DNA of 64,000 nt. Source: Jacaranda mimosifolia (Eukaryota > Streptophyta > Magnoliopsida > Lamiales > Bignoniaceae). Where the stretch lies: assembly GCA_018894105.1 (NCBI GenBank), contig CM032127.1:34864760-34928759 (forward strand), in the 5' to 3' direction. The translations under genes were made by a program, and so were the position numbers. This document shows, piece after piece, positions 45,644-60,132 of this stretch; the stretch's first letter is position 1, and each line of letters opens with the position of its first letter. Under the pieces are notes generated by a model. It ran no database searches. It worked only from the letters and a program-made list of their open reading frames with translations, and was not told where the DNA came from.

Positions 45644-48076
45644 CTAGATTCTCAACCTTCATTGGTACACGTTCAATCAAGTAAAAGAAATTTAGATAAC
45701 TAAGAAGATGCCATTGTGTAGCATGCAAGACTTGGACATATTTCTGAAAATAGGATAAACGAATTAGAAGCTCTCAAAGCACTAAATGTTAGTGGCATTG
45801 AGGACCTTCCTACTTGTGAGTCTCGTTTAAAGGGAAAAATGACCATGACCAAGGCTCATTTTGTAAGACAAACGGAGCGAACCACAAGTCCTTTATATTT
45901 GATCCATACGAATGTTTGTGGCCCACTAAGAGCTCATGCGAGATGAGGTTATTCTTACTTCATCACCTTCGCCAATGATCATACTCGATTCAGACAAGTG
46001 TATCTTATGAAGTACAAGTCTGAAGTTATTGAAAAGTTCAAAGAGTATAGGAATGAAGTAGAAAAGAAAAAGGTACTAAGTATTAAAGCTCTTCGATCAG
46101 ATCAAGGGGTACAATACTTAAGTACCAAATCTTGGATTATCTAAAGGAGAATAGGATTCTCTCTCAATGGACTCCACCTAGCACACCCCAACATAATGGA
46201 GCACCGAAAGGAGAAACCGTACATTGTTGGACATGGTACGTTCTACGATGAGCTTTTTCAATGCCCCTATATCCTTTTGGGGATATGCCTTAGAGATGGT
46301 GGTGAAGTTACTAAATATAGTACCTTCAAAGTCGGTGCCAAAGACACCACATGAGATGTGGTTTGACTAAGCACCCTCTTACACTTTTCTAAGAGTTTGG
46401 GGTCTTCCGCTTATGCCAAACGGCTAGTGAGAGACAAGTTGGATAGTAGATCCACCTTGTGTAAGTTTATGGGATACCCAAGAGAGTCTTTAGTTTATTA
46501 CTTTTATGATCCCTCGGAACAAAAGGTATTTGTTTTGAGGAATGCCCACTTTTTGGAAAAGAAATTTCTATTTGATAGAAATAGCATTGTTGTTGAACGT
46601 GATGAAGTTCAAGATGATTATCAAATCCTACAAGAAATGGAAACAAGTGAGCAATAAGAGCCTTGGACACAACCTCTAAGAAGGTCGAATCAGATCAAGA
46701 AGAAACCCAAAAAGTTTAGATTCCTTCATGAGACAAGCCAATTGGATAGCGATCCGAAAAACTATGAAGAAGTTATGTTGGACATAGACTCAAAATATTG
46801 ACTTGATGCCATGAAATACAAAATGAACTCCATGTACTCCAATAAAACATGGACTTTGGTAGATCCATCAAAAGGTATAGTACCCGTTGATTGCAAATAC
46901 AACAACCATAAGGTTTTACACCCAAAGGGAATGAGCAAATGGTTTGCAAACTCGAGAAATCCATTTATGAACTCAAACAAATGTCCAGAAGTTTGAACAC
47001 ACATTTTGAAAAGACAATCAAATCATTTGGCTTTGTCAAAAAAAATTTATAGACCTTATGTGTACAAGAAGGCTAGTAGGAGTAGTATACAATTTATTGT
47101 GTTTTATGTCAATGATATTCTTCTTATTGGGAATGAGAGAGCAATGTTAAAGTTTACCAAAGCATGGTTATCTACACAATTCTCCATGATGGATTTAGGA
47201 AAATCATCTTACGTATTGGGAATACGTATCTATAGTGATAGATCGAGGAGGATGCGGGGCTTTCCCAAACTCATTACATTAACAAGCTACTAAAGAGGTT
47301 TATTATGGAAGAATCTAAGAGGGGATTCCTCCCGATAGGACACGGTCTTTGTCTCTCCAAGTCTATGGCCTCTAAGACAGAGCAAGAGAGATGCAAGATG
47401 TCCCCCATACTTTATACGTTTGCTATTGGGAGCATAATATATGCAATTCAATATAGAAGGTCGAATGTGGTACACGCTCTAAATGTTATGAGTTGTTTCC
47501 AATCCGACCCTGGTGAATGTCACTAGATGTCAAAATAATCCCTAAGTACTTGAGAAGGACTGAGGACGTTTTTTAACTATACGGCAATAGAGAATTGAAA
47601 CTCGAGGGGTTTTCGGATCCTAGTTTCCATCCAAAGTAGATAACCTAAAATCCACTTCTGGATTTATATTTTGCCTCAATGGTGGTGCCGTGAGTTGGAA
47701 GAGTTCCAAACAAGATATCACAACCGATTCAATCACAGAGGCAGAATATATTGCAGCTTCGGAAGCTACAAAGGAAAGTGTTTGGATGAAAAACTTAATC
47801 CAAGAGTTGGATGTAGTGCCTAGCATTGCTGAGCCAATGGTTGTCTTCTGTGACAATAATAGGGCAGTAGCACAAGCAAAAGAGTCATGATCTCATCAAT
47901 GATCTAAGCATATTTTGAGGCGATATCATGATAGACCATTGATAGAGGCGACATCTGAGTGGAAGGTTGCCTCGAAAAAGAATGTAGCAAATCCATGGAC
48001 TAAACCCATATCACAAAAGGTCTTTAAAAGACATCTTGAGAACATGGGTCTTAAGACTATGGGAAATTGGCTTTAG
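45644..48076 (+). pseudogene. pol: pol of copia C: integrase, RT, RNase H
   Basis: Resumes at LDSQPSL just before the integrase zinc finger (HARLGHIS near 45725, CES near 45820). The catalytic core is decayed. The YFYDPSEQKVF segment lies near 46500. RT is missing about 235 bp: after KGIVPVDCK (46880) the reading jumps to NNHKVLHPKG, so the fingers and the first catalytic Asp are gone. The polymerase box reads YVND at 47105-47116, with Asn (AAT) for the first Asp. RNase H: TEAEYIAASEATKESVW near 47740, VFCDNNRAV near 47845. It ends GNWL-stop at 48076. Confidence 0.88.
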
Positions 48077-48090
48077 GGCAAGTGGGAGAT
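48077..48090 (+). other. polypurine tract of copia C
   Basis: GGCAAGTGGGAGAT sits directly before the 3' LTR, one base from the tract in B. Confidence 0.8.
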
Positions 48091-51000
48091 TGTTGCATAG
48101 TGCCTGTGGATAATTAGATTGGCATGTAAACTATTTCACTCGTGATACAATCTTGATTGAATGATATTCATTATAAATGGCCATCTTCATCTTATGCTTA
48201 CTTTACTTCACTAGTATTTGGTTGAAGCCCATAGATCACACAAGACTACGGGACTTGGTCACGCACTGAGTGGTGATCATGAAATAAGTCCTACACGGTA
48301 GTGATCTTAAATCTTCCAAGTCGAAGGATCTTATGAGATAGGACATCTAAGATTCGGATAGGCTTACACTAACGATGTATAAATCCAAGGGTTGGATATT
48401 GCTCCGTTCCATGAGCAATCCATATTAGATATAGGTGCATATTAGTGGACGCTTATTAGAGAACAAGTTCACTGAAGGCCCACCATGAGAATCCACTAAA
48501 TAGCCATAGTGGTAAGTCGGTAGTGGCAAGTTCTCCAACTTACACTAGTGCATATAATTAGTCCTTTGACCTGAGGATCCATGGTAACCTTGTGTTTAGG
48601 TCCTTATGCTTTAACTCTTCCTTAAGCATTTAATGGGTCTTTCGGGTTGGGCTGAGGTATGAGCTACTTAGATATAGAGGTTTATGAGATCCAAGATGGG
48701 ATTCGACTGATTGTTGTTGTGAATAGTGAGTGCATCTCTTATGTATTCTATAATGATCAATTCCAAAGAGTCCTTGCGCAGGGTAATATGAAAATTTGGA
48801 AACGGAGTTTGCCAAAGATGAGGTCATAAATTGAAATCGAACATTGGGAATAGAAACATTGTATCGAGGCTATTAGGTAGCCGAAAAATATATTGCCTTA
48901 GGCCTCTTTCATGGATGTAGGAGACAGAAGGATTGTATTTGCATAGTACGTGTAAAGCTAGAATGGTTCACCAAAAGCATTCATTCTGCCAATTGTTGGG
49001 CTCCATGGACTTGAAGTTGGACATCGACCATGGAGATTGGGTACTATTCAATTAATAGAGATTAATTAAATTAAGTCGATTAGTTTAAAGGAGTTTAAAC
49101 TAAAGTGAATATTTGATATTCCAAAGTCACAAAGAGTTGTGAGCCCATGTCCAATAAACGGTAGAACCTAATGGGTCACACACAAAAGCTAATTGTATAT
49201 CCTAGGAAATGAAGGAGAATTTTCTAAGAGTTAGAAATATTCTCTCATGACCAATTTTGGAGGATTGACTAATTGACACAAATGTCGTGCTCAATTTATG
49301 GCTTGATCAGATCAACTTAATTGTTAAATTGATCTAATTAATTTAAAGAGTTAAATTAACACCAATAATTAATGAGTTAATTATTTAGTGCCACATGACT
49401 ATTAATTGGTCAAGTTAACTTAAAGGGTTAAGTTAACAATTGCTAGCTAAAGAAGTTTAGCTAATTGACTTAAAGAGTTAAGTCAAGGTGATTAATTAAA
49501 TTAAAGGAGTTTAATTTAATTAAAATGGAGAATTAATTTTAGAGGAAAAATTCAAATGAAAGGTTCATTTGGTGTGGCGTTGGAATTTATTTGGATAACA
49601 TTTCGTAAGATGAAATGAAGATTCCAAATGAAATTCAAAATGCACACATAATTTACATTCATGCCAACTTGCAATGCAAGTGGGTAGTCGCCCCCCCCCC
49701 TGAGGAAGCATCACACCTTCTTCCCTCTATATATAGATATAGAAAATGGCGGCCAAATGAGTTGCAAGACATCACATTCCATGTGTATTAGATTCTCTCA
49801 AATTTTCCCTCCAACTTTCAAATGTTGCATCATATGTTGAAGCTTCACTTCTATTTTTCTCCAACCTCCTACTGAAGCTTTCATCCTTGCATGTTCTTGT
49901 CTTTATTCTCCAGCTGATATTGAGGAGAATTGGTGTTGCATTGGTGTGTGGATCTTAATGTTAGAAGCAAGACAATTGGATTGTTGTGCCTTTTGGAGAT
50001 CCCGTTTCTAGCAATAATTTTCCAGTAATCTTTGGAGGTCTTGCCAACTTTTGATTGAGCTGTATTTTTTACTAAAGAATTTGAGTTCATTTGCCTAGGA
50101 AAAAGTTTGATCGGAATCCGCTGTGCCACCGGAAGATAGTTTTTGAGTGTCAAAAGCTTTCTTCATGCTTCTAAGGGTGTGTATGCCACTAGGATCCAAA
50201 TATTTTTCAAACAAACTGAATAAAACTAGTCCACACACATCCACAAGGATCTAGACATGTATAGGATTCAGATTTAGAGAGGGATATACCTTGATAAAAC
50301 CAAAAATCAAGGAATGAGATAAAATACCCTTCAACTCTTGAGGTAGCTTACTCATTGGCACAGTAGGAACACCAGCCGATCTCTTTAAGTTAAACACCTC
50401 CTTTTGAGCTGAAAATTTTAATGCACTTACTAAACACCTTGACGACGCTACTGTCAAAATTTTGGCTCAATCAGAACAAATAAGTAGTCACAAAACTCAG
50501 TGCAAATGGCTACCAAAAATTGCTTCAAATAGCAACCCAAACGTATTGGCTCTACGAAATAGTCCACACACCAAATGGATGGACCTTTTCTCTACAAAAT
50601 GGCTGGAGATATTTACAGAGAAAATGAAGAAAAGAAGCCCAAGTATTGATAGGGAGGATGAAGGAGGTTGGAGAGATTTGTGGAGATTCTAACTAGTAGA
50701 TGCCCACTAACAAGTTGTTGGGAGAATAATGCACACCTTGCACAATCCTAGCATAGTGGCCAACCCCCTCTCCTATATCTATATATAGGAAGAGAATGGT
50801 GTGTGGTCACACACCATCCTCAAGTATGGGATGCCACATGTCCATGCCTAGGTGGCCACAAACAATTAGTGTTAATGTGAATTTGAATGTCATTTGGAAT
50901 TTACATTTCATCTAATCAAATGTATTCCAAATGAATTCTAATTCCATATTAAATGAACCCTTAATTTAATAATACTCTCCAAAATTAACACTCTAATTTA

Positions 51001-52027
51001 ATTAAATTAAATACTTTAATTTAATTAATAATCCTTCGACTTAACTCTTAAGTCAAAGTGCTTAACTCTTTAAGTGAGTTAAAATTAATTTAACTCTTAA
51101 ATTAATTTGACCAATTGATAGTCACGTGGTATCAATTAATTAACTCTTAAATAATTGATCTTAATTTAACTCTTAAATTAAATTGATCAATTTAACTCTT
51201 AAATTGATCAACCCACAAATAACTCCAATTTTCACCTCCTTCAAAATCAGTCAAGATGAATTTTCTAACACTTAGAAAATTCTCTTTCCTTCAATAGGTC
51301 ATTCAATTTGGCTTTTGTGTGGGACCATTAGGTTCTACCATTCATTGGACATGGGCTTACAACTCCTTGTGACTTATGGAATATCAAATATTCACATTAG
51401 TTTAAACTCCTTTAAATTAAGCGACTCAATTCAATTAATCTCATTAATTGAAGAATACCCAATTTCCATAGTCGATGTCCAACCTCAAGCTCATTGAGCC
51501 CAACTGCTTGGCCAAAATAAATGCTCTTGAAGAACCATTCTATTATTACGCGTACCATGCAAATACGGTCCTTCCATCTCCTATCCCCATGAAAGAGGCC
51601 TGGGGCAAGATATTAGTTGGATCCCTAATAGCTTCAATACTATGCTTCAATTCTCAATGTTTGATTCCCTTAGTGACCTCATCTTTGGAAACACCTTTCG
51701 AAATTATCACATCACCTTGCGCAAGGATTTTTGGAATCGATCATTATAGAACGCATAGGAGATGCACTCGTCCTTCACACAACCGAGGAGTAAGATTCCA
51801 TCTTGGATCTCACAAACCTCCATGTCTAGTAGCTCATGTCTAATCTCCACCCGAGTGGCCCGCTAAGTGACCAAGGAATAGTCAAAGCATAAGTTAGAGA
51901 ACTAATAATATGCACTAGCGTAAGTTGGAGAACTTTACACTATTGACTAGCTACTTTAGCTATTTAGTGGATTCTCCGGGCGGGCCTTCAATGCTTTGTT
52001 CTCTAACAACCACCCACTAACATGCAC

Positions 52028-54262
52028 TGAAAGCAAGTAAGGCACTAGTATCCAATTATAAAAACTTCAAAAGCTTAATAAACTAGTGCTTACATGCAAA
52101 CTAGGATCAAATCATGCCTAAGATTCAAATTTAGAAAGAATGTTACCTTGAAATTCAAAATTCAAGGAGAATGTAGCGAACCTTTCACCAATCCAAAAAC
52201 TGCCAGGAACAGCGCAGCAGGAATAGAGCAATTTTTACCAGAATCAAATATCCTCCAAAAATCACAAAAAAACTACTAGATCTTAATAACACCTTGGGGA
52301 ACTCTCAGTAAAAAAATCAGAACAAAAATATTTCTAGATCTCCCAGGAGAAAATTGCCAAATCGGACTCTGTGCAAGTGGATCTCTCAACCATAGCAAAC
52401 TAACTTGTTTGCCTCTATTGATATGATCCACACACCAAATAGATCTTTTGAAATCTCTAGTCTATGAGATGGAATAAGACTAGAGACATGCTATGGAGGA
52501 GGCCGATTTTAGGTAGGGAAGAAGATTAAGAGAGCAAAGCTTTCAACACATGAATGCAATGCTTGCAAGGAGTTTTGGAGGGAATAGTACAGAATCTAAT
52601 TCTTCACACCATTTGACATAATGACCTGTCCTTTCTCTATATATATATATATATAGATGCTGAAAGGTGTGATTCCAAGGTTGCATCACACCTTCCATGA
52701 GGAAAAGGAGCGGTGAACTTGCATTTTGCCAAGGTGGCAAATGCAAATCCAAATCTAATTTGAATTTTCTTTGCATTTTAATTACATTTGAAATCTAATT
52801 TTAAGTTAATTAAAATTCTAATTCAAATGAACGTTTCATTTGAATTTTTCCTCAAAAATGTGTTCTTTCCATTAATTAAATTAAACACTTTAATTTAATT
52901 AATTAACCTTTGACTTAACTCTTAAGTCAAACAAGCTCAACTCTTAAGCTTGAATTTTGTGTCAACTTAACTCTTTAAATTAACTTGACCAATTGATGCT
53001 CATATTGGCACCAAATAATTAAATCTTTAATTATTGGTCTAATTTCAATTAACTAATTAATTTAAAACTTAAATTAATCAAGCCAAAATTGACCTTCAAA
53101 ATTGGCACCTTAAAATCGGTCCACTAGGAGACATTTTTCTAACACTTAGAAAATCTTTTCTCCATCAAATAGGAAGCTAATTGGCTTTCGCTTGTGACCC
53201 AGTAGGTTCTACCATTCATTGGATATGGGCTCACAACTCCTTGTGACTTTTGAATATCATATATTCAATTTAGTTTAAAATACTTTTAAACTAATCGACT
53301 CAATTCAATTAATCTCATTAATTGAAGAGTACCCAATCTCCATGGTCGATGTCTAACATATAGAGCCCAACTAATTGGACAAAATGAATGGTTTAGAGAA
53401 CCATTATAGCTCTACGCTTACCATGCAAATACGGTCCTTCTGTCTCCTATCTCCCAAAAAAAGCCTAGGGCAAGATATTTGTCGATTCCCTAGTACCCTC
53501 GATGCTATGCTTCTATTCTCATGCTCAATTCTTTTGTATGACCTCATCTTTGAAAAACTCCTTTTCCAAATTTTCACACCACCTTGCGCAAGGATTTCTT
53601 GGAATCGATCATTATAAAATATGTAGGAGATACACTCACCTTCACAAAATCGAGGAGTCAAATTGCATCTTGGATCTCACAAACCTCCATGCCAAGTAGC
53701 TCATACCTAACCTCAACCCGAAAGATCCACTAAGTGGTCAAGGAAGAGTCAAAGCATAAGGACCAAACACAAGGTTACCATGGATCCTCAGGTCAAAGGA
53801 CTAATAATATGCACTAGTGTAAGTTGGAGAACTTTACACTATCGACTAACTACTTTAGCTATTTAGTGGATTCTCCGGTGGGTCTTCGGTGCCTTGTTCT
53901 ATAACAAACAGCCACTAACATGTACCCATATCTCATATGGTTGCTCATACAATGGAGCAGTATCCAACTCTTGGATTTATGCATCGTTAGTGCAAGTCTA
54001 TCCGGATCTTAGATGCCCTGTCTCATAAGATACTATGATTTAGAAGATTTAAGATTACAACCATGTGAGATTTATTCCATGGTCACTGAACCAAGTCCAG
54101 TAGTCATAAGTGATCTATGGGCTTTGTCCAGATGCAAGTGACGTAATAAGAAGCATAAGATAAAGATAGCCATATAAATAATATCATTCAATCAATATTA
54201 TTTTACAAGGAAATAGCTTATACAAAGCCAATCTAATTGGCTTGCTGAACACTATTCCAATA
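52028..54262 (-). repeat. 3' LTR of copia D (2,235 bp)
   Basis: On + from TGAAAGCAAGTAAGG to ATTCCAATA; the terminal CA has become TA. It pairs with 60014-62174. TATA with an expanded TA run (CTCTATATATATATATATAG) lies near 52635. Confidence 0.93.
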
Positions 54263-54276
54263 ATCTCCCACTTGCC

Positions 54277-57240
54277 CTAAAGACAATACCCCATTGCCTT
54301 GAGACCCATCTTCCCAAGATGTTCTTCAAAGACCTTTTGTGTTAGGGGTTTCATCAACGGATCTGCTATATTCTCTTCTGAGGCAATTCTTTCCACTCGA
54401 ATGTTGCCTCTATCAATGATCTCTCTGATCAAATGATATTACCTCAAAATTTGCTTGGATTTCTGATGAGATCTCGGCTCTTTAGCTTGTGCCACTGCCC
54501 CATTGCTATCACAATAGACAACTACTAGCTCAGCAATGCTAGGCACTACATTCAATTCTTGAATGAAGTTTTTCATCCAAACACCTTCTTTTGTAGCTTC
54601 TGAAGCAGCAATATATTCTACTTCAGTGGAATCAGCCATGGTGTCTTATTTGGAACTCTTCCAACTCACCGCACCACCATTGAGGCAAAATATAAATCCA
54701 GAAGTAGATTTAAGGTCATCTACATCGAATTGGAAACTTGAATCCAAAAATCCCTCTAGTTCCAATTCTCCATTGCCATATACCAAAAACAAGTCTTAGT
54801 ATTTCTCAAGTACTTAAGGATTGCTTTCACGACTATCCAATAACTCTTTCCTGGATTGGATTGGAACCTACTCATAACACTTAGTGAATGTGCCACATCC
54901 GGTCTTGTACATTAAACTACATACATTATGCTACCAATAGTGGAGGTATAAGGTATGTGAGACATCCTTCATTTCTCTTCCTCTGTCTTGGGGGCCATAG
55001 ATTTGGAGAGACGAATACCGTGTCCCATGGGAAGAAATCCCTTCTTAGATTCTTTCATACTAAACCTCTTTAGTATCGTGTCAATGTACAGAATTTGGGA
55101 TAGCCCCAGCATCCTCTTAGATCGATCTTTATAGATACGTATTCCCAATACGTACGATGCTTCTCCTAAATCCTTCATGGAGAATTGTGTAGATAACCAT
55201 GCTTTAGTACACTATAACATTCCTACCTTATTCCCAATGACAAGGATGTCATCGACATAAAGTGTAATAAACTGTACACTACTCCCACTGGCCTTTTTGT
55301 ACATACATAGTTTATACACATTTTTGACAAAGCCAAACGATTTAACCATTTTGTCAAAACATATGTTCCAACTTCAGGACGCTTGTTAGAGTCCATAAAT
55401 GGATCTCTGGAGTTTGCAAACCTTTTGCTCAATCCACTTGGATGTAAAACCTTGTGGTTGCTCCATATAAATTTCTTCTTTAATATCTCCATTGAGGAAA
55501 GCGGTTTTCACATTCATTTTCCATATCTCATAGTCATAATTCGGCTATGGCAAGTAGAATTTGAATGGACTTAGGCATTGTGATCGATGAAAAGGTTTCC
55601 TCAAAATCGATACTGGGTCTTTGAGTGTAACCTTAGCTACTAGTCGCGCCTTAAAAATCACCACTTCTCCATCTACTCCAAGCTTTCACTTATAGATCCA
55701 TTTGTAATCAATGGCAACTATTCCCTTTGGTAGATCTACCAAAGTCCCTACTTTGTTTGAGTACATGGAGTCCATTTTGGATCTCATGGCTTCAAGCCAA
55801 TGTCTTGAATCTATGTCCAACATAGCTTCCACATAGGTCTTCGAATCACTATCCGATTGGCCCAATTCATGATGGAATTCGAACATTTTGGGTTACTTCT
55901 TGATTCGATCCGACCTTTATAGAGTTGCGTACAAGGCTCTAGTTGCTCGCTTGTTTCCACCGCTTGTGGGATTTCTATATCATTTTGAACTTCATCAAGT
56001 TCAACAATAAAGTCATTTCTATCTAATAGAAATTCCTTTTCCAAAAGTGGGCGTTCCTCGAAACAAACACATTTTGTTCTGAGGGATCATAGAAATAATA
56101 ACCCGTAGACTCTCTAGGGTATCCCACAAACTCGCACAAGGTGGATCTACTATCTAACTTATCTCCCATTGTCCATCTCATATAAGCGGGAGATCCCCAA
56201 ACTTTGAGATATAGGTAAGAGGGTACTTTGCCAAACCACATCTCATGTGGTATCTTTGGAACCGACATAGAGGGTACCATGTTTAGTAACCTCACCGCCA
56301 TTTGTAAGGCATATCCCCAATAGGATATGGGTATATCGAAAAAGCTCATCATGCAATGCACCATGTCCAACAAGGTACAATTTCTCATCTCGGCTACTCC
56401 ATTCTGTTAGGGTGTGCCAGGTGAAGTCCATTGAGAAGGAATCTCATTCTTCTTTAGATAATCCAAGAATTCAGTGTTCAAGTATTCTCCTCATCGATCC
56501 GATTGAAGAGCTTTAATACTTTGCCCCAATTGCTTTTCCACTTCACTCCTATACTCTTTGAACTTTTCAAAGGCTTCGAACTTGTTCTTCATAAGAAACA
56601 CGTGTTCGAACGGACTGTAGTCATCGATGAAGGCGATGAAGTAAGAATAGCCTCCTTTCCCATTAACTCTTAGTGGTCCACAAATGTCCGTATGGATCAA
56701 ATCCAAAAGACTTATGGAGCACTTTGTTTGTTCTACAAAGGAAGCCTTGGTCATTTTTCCTTCTAAACAACATTCATAATTAGGAAGATCCTCAATGCCA
56801 CTAACATTTAGTACTTTCAGAGCTTCTAACTTGTTCATCCTATTTTTAGAAATATGTCCAAGTCTTACATGCCACAAAATAGCATCTTCTTGGTTATCTA
56901 ACTTTCTTTTACTTGATTGAATGTGCGCCTTGAGCAATCAAAGAACCATTCTTTAATGTCTTCAACTTCCCATTCGATATAGAAAAATCAAATCCTTCAT
57001 TATCTAGAATGGGAATTGAAATAATATTCTTAACAAGATGGGGTATATAATAAATCGGATCAAGTACAATGCAAGCATTCCCCAAGTCCAACTTGATAAC
57101 ACAACTTTTGCTCCATTTCCTAAGCGGAGGATCATATCCGCTTCACGAAGACTCCTTCTTCTTTTCATACCCTGTAATAAATTACAAAGGTGAGAACCGC
57201 ATACGGTATCAAATACCCATGTGGAATAATTGGTCATCAT
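54277..57240 (-). pseudogene. pol: pol of copia D: protease, integrase, RT, RNase H
   Basis: Read on -. Protease: WVFDTVCGSHLCN near 57225-57185. Integrase: HVRLGHIS zinc finger near 56870, first catalytic Asp in HTDICG near 56700, second in QSDR near 56495 followed by a stop, NGVAE near 56390, then the long ISYWGYALQMAVRLLNMV stretch. RT: WTLVD-like GTLVDLPKGIVAIDYKWIYK near 55760-55690, polymerase box YVDD at 55248-55259, LGEASYVLGIRI near 55165. RNase H: ADSTEVEYIAASEA near 54640, VYCDSNGAVAQAKEP near 54510. Ends MGYCL-stop at 54277, followed by the polypurine tract 54263-54276. Several frameshifts; domains and order otherwise complete. Confidence 0.92.
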
Positions 57241-58083
57241 GTGCACTTCAATAAAGTACATACCCTTCTCAAGGGTTGCAAGGTAAGTTTTGCAATTTCC
57301 TTTTCAATGCCCTTTTTCGCCACAATGGAAACAACTAGCTTCAGTTTTAATCTTCTTCTTAACCCTCCCGAAACTCTTTTCGAGTTACTTCCCTTTCGAG
57401 GAAGAACTTTTCTTCCTCTTACCTCCCTTTCTAGAACCCTTAGGGCATCTTGACTTGGAGAATGATGCAAGCATAAAGGGCTTCTCCTTTCTCATAGTCG
57501 CCTCCATGGTCACAAGTATATTGATCAATTCATTAATCATTACATCTTGCTTGGACATATTGAAGTTCATAACGAATTGATCATATAATAGTGGCAATGA
57601 CTGTAGGATCAAATCCACGTAAAGGTCGTTGCCCATGACCACATCTAACTATCCAAGCTTCTCGATGAGTCCTATCATCTTGAGGCCGTGATCATGGACA
57701 TTAGACCTTTCACTCATCATTGCCCTAAAGAGCTCCTTGGACAAAACGAAGCTTTTATGTCTACTTTGTACACCATACAACTCTTGCAAGTGTATATAGA
57801 TCTCTCGAGCATGTTTCATGTGCTAATGAGTCTTTTGGAACTTGTTGGACATGGATGCCATCATGACACACCTCACTTGTAGATCATCATCTACAAATTT
57901 CGTGAACATTTCACGTTGTGCGTCGGTGGCATCATCACCAAGTGTGTTCATGGGACTTTGATCAAGGACGTAAGTCTACTTTTCAGAGCCAAGAATGATT
58001 TTAAAGTTTCTTAACCAATCTTGGAAGTTTGGCCTGGTAAGTTTATTGGTTTCCAAAATGCTTGCGAGTGGATTTTTAGCCAT
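57241..58083 (-). pseudogene. gag: gag of copia D, broken
   Basis: Starts MAKNPLASILETNKLTRPN at 58083. Stops occur at SEK-stop-TYV (near 57978), TH-stop-HMK (near 57823) and LG-stop-LDV (near 57650, the same codon that is a stop in B but TAG here). The CCHC knuckle at 57292-57333 has lost Trp to TGA (CFHCGEKGH-stop-KGNC). A basic Lys/Ser stretch precedes it. It is joined in frame to the protease by EVHMMTNYSTW. Confidence 0.88.
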
Positions 58084-58105
58084 TTTGATTGAAGATTTCA
58101 AAAAT

Positions 58106-60132
58106 CTACAAGAGGCAAAAGAAAAGTATAAGCATATGATTGAGTTTGATATTAAAAAACATGTTTATAGTCTTTCAAGCATGTTTTTCTCCCACTATTT
58201 TATCAAATTCTTCACCCCCAAGAAGAATTCGAGAAATCATATTTCCTAGTAGGAATCAAGATCCTAAGGACTTGTAAGTAGACCTCCGTTTCGAGTGCCA
58301 TCCACAAACAATCGAAAGGTAAGCAACACTTGCTAATTACATCTCATGCAACTCTTGATATATTTTGCCTCACTTTTCATGTGGACACCACGCTTCGAGT
58401 GCATCTATATTACTAAGTGTTAAGTCATACCTACCAATCAAACTTTGATTTGAGATGGCTTCATGTCATCCCTCGCTTTGAGTGCTAATGCATGGAGGTT
58501 CTCAAATCAAAGGTGGGTCATATGCTAAGTATATGCTCACATCTTTCCTCCTAAGTGTGACCCCTGCTTCGAGTACCATCAAATAAATTCGGTAGGTCAT
58601 CACGGCGTATACTATTCGGTAAAAGGCTTGGATTAATTAAAACTCTTTTAATTTGTATCCATTTTGACTTAATATTTGAAAAGCACTTAGACATTCTAAG
58701 TGGAGGGTTTTTGCTTGCAAAGATCTCATCATTTTATCTTCTTATTTAGGTTTGATATATAATATAAACATGTATCTCATACATCAATAGGATATGGAAA
58801 GTATAAATAAGTAAATGCACCTCGCATGCTCCCAAGGTGGGATGACTATGAGCCTAACCAAGTAGTGCACTTAGAGCCATAGGTGCACTACCTAGTTGAT
58901 TTGAGGTGGGTTGATTAAATCTAGCTATTAAAGTCTCCATGCCTCCAATGGTCTCCATTGCTCCATGCAACAATTACATGAATAGGAAATCCTCACTCCT
59001 AGTAATTCTAATCTCATAACATTTACAAGGTAGAAATAAAGAGGCAGCAAGCCTCAATTTAATACAAGTCATTTCAACAACTTGAAATAAATAAAATCAA
59101 TATTAAAAGCTCATCAACATCCCCATTCATTCATCATCTATTCAACAATTAAATGAACAATTAAATAAATCTAGAATTAACAATTAGTTCTAATAATTAA
59201 ATGCTTATATCATAAACAAATAATTGAACAAGCATAACATTTATGCCATAATTGGAAGATTAGCTTTATCCAATTTTCAAAAGCATTAAAAAATGTCAAA
59301 CATAATTTTGAGAACTTGCACAACATTTGTGCATCTACTATGTGTGGTGCAAAAATATTTCAAACACAAAATGAGTTGGAAAATAGGCTCAAAACTCACC
59401 AAAACCCCAAGTATAGGACTGCCACCCAGCCTGGCCACACGGCTAGGCAAGTCGCGCAAGTATGCGCGCAGCACCTGGCTAACGCTCTACAGGCGCTTGG
59501 CAGCACTATTTTAGGGCTTCAATGTGTGTCAAGCCATTTTTCCACTCAACTTCCATGCACCAATAATTTTAGAACATGTTCCCAATTTTTAGATTCAAAA
59601 CCTCTTTTAAAAATGAAAATTCAAGTGCTCAATCATGCCTTCAAAAATTAGAAAAAGCTTGAATTGTATTCTTCAAAATCTCCAATACAACTCCAATCAA
59701 ATTGGATCCAAAAATGACCAAAACTCTTTTGATCAAACAATAACATGCTATATCAACATATAACATCAATAAATGCTAAATCAACATTCAACATTTATCA
59801 CTATGAATTGAAACATACTAAAACATGAATCAACACTTAAAACATAAAACAGTATGCTTTCAACTCATCATTCAAGGTGCCACACACAACATTAAAATAG
59901 CACTCCAATCCATCATATGAATCAAGAATTTGGTGATCTAGACTAATCCATCACATGAATCAATCATCCAAAGAAAATCCAAATCTAAGCATGATCTAGG
60001 CTCCGATACCACTTGAAAGCAAGTAAGGCATTAGGATCCAATTATAAAAACTTCAAAAGCTTAATAAACTAGTGCTTACATGCTAAATAGGATCAAATCA
60101 TGCCTAAGATTTAGAGTTAGATAGAGTGTTAC
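58106..60132 (-). other. leader of copia D, candidate 2.03-kb intron
   Basis: On -: the donor TTCAAG/GTAACA at 60133/60132, and the acceptor TTTTGCCTCTTGTAG/ATTTTTG ending at 58106, 22 bases before the gag ATG. It contains a GC-rich patch (59420-59510, with stem CGCGCA/TGCGCG at 59453-59468) and four copies of a GCTTCGAGTGCCATC-like repeat (about 58285, 58385, 58470 and 58565). No coding sequence; small ORFs in it have no recognisable domain. Confidence 0.5.
59999..60011 (-). other. primer-binding site of copia D
   Basis: On + GGCTCCGATACCA, so - reads TGGTATCGGAGCC, one base from the Met-tRNA complement. Confidence 0.88.

Noticed and set aside
52635..52660. TA run as an independent microsatellite
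   Set aside because: It is the expanded form of the LTR TATA box, which stands at the same position in the sister LTRs.
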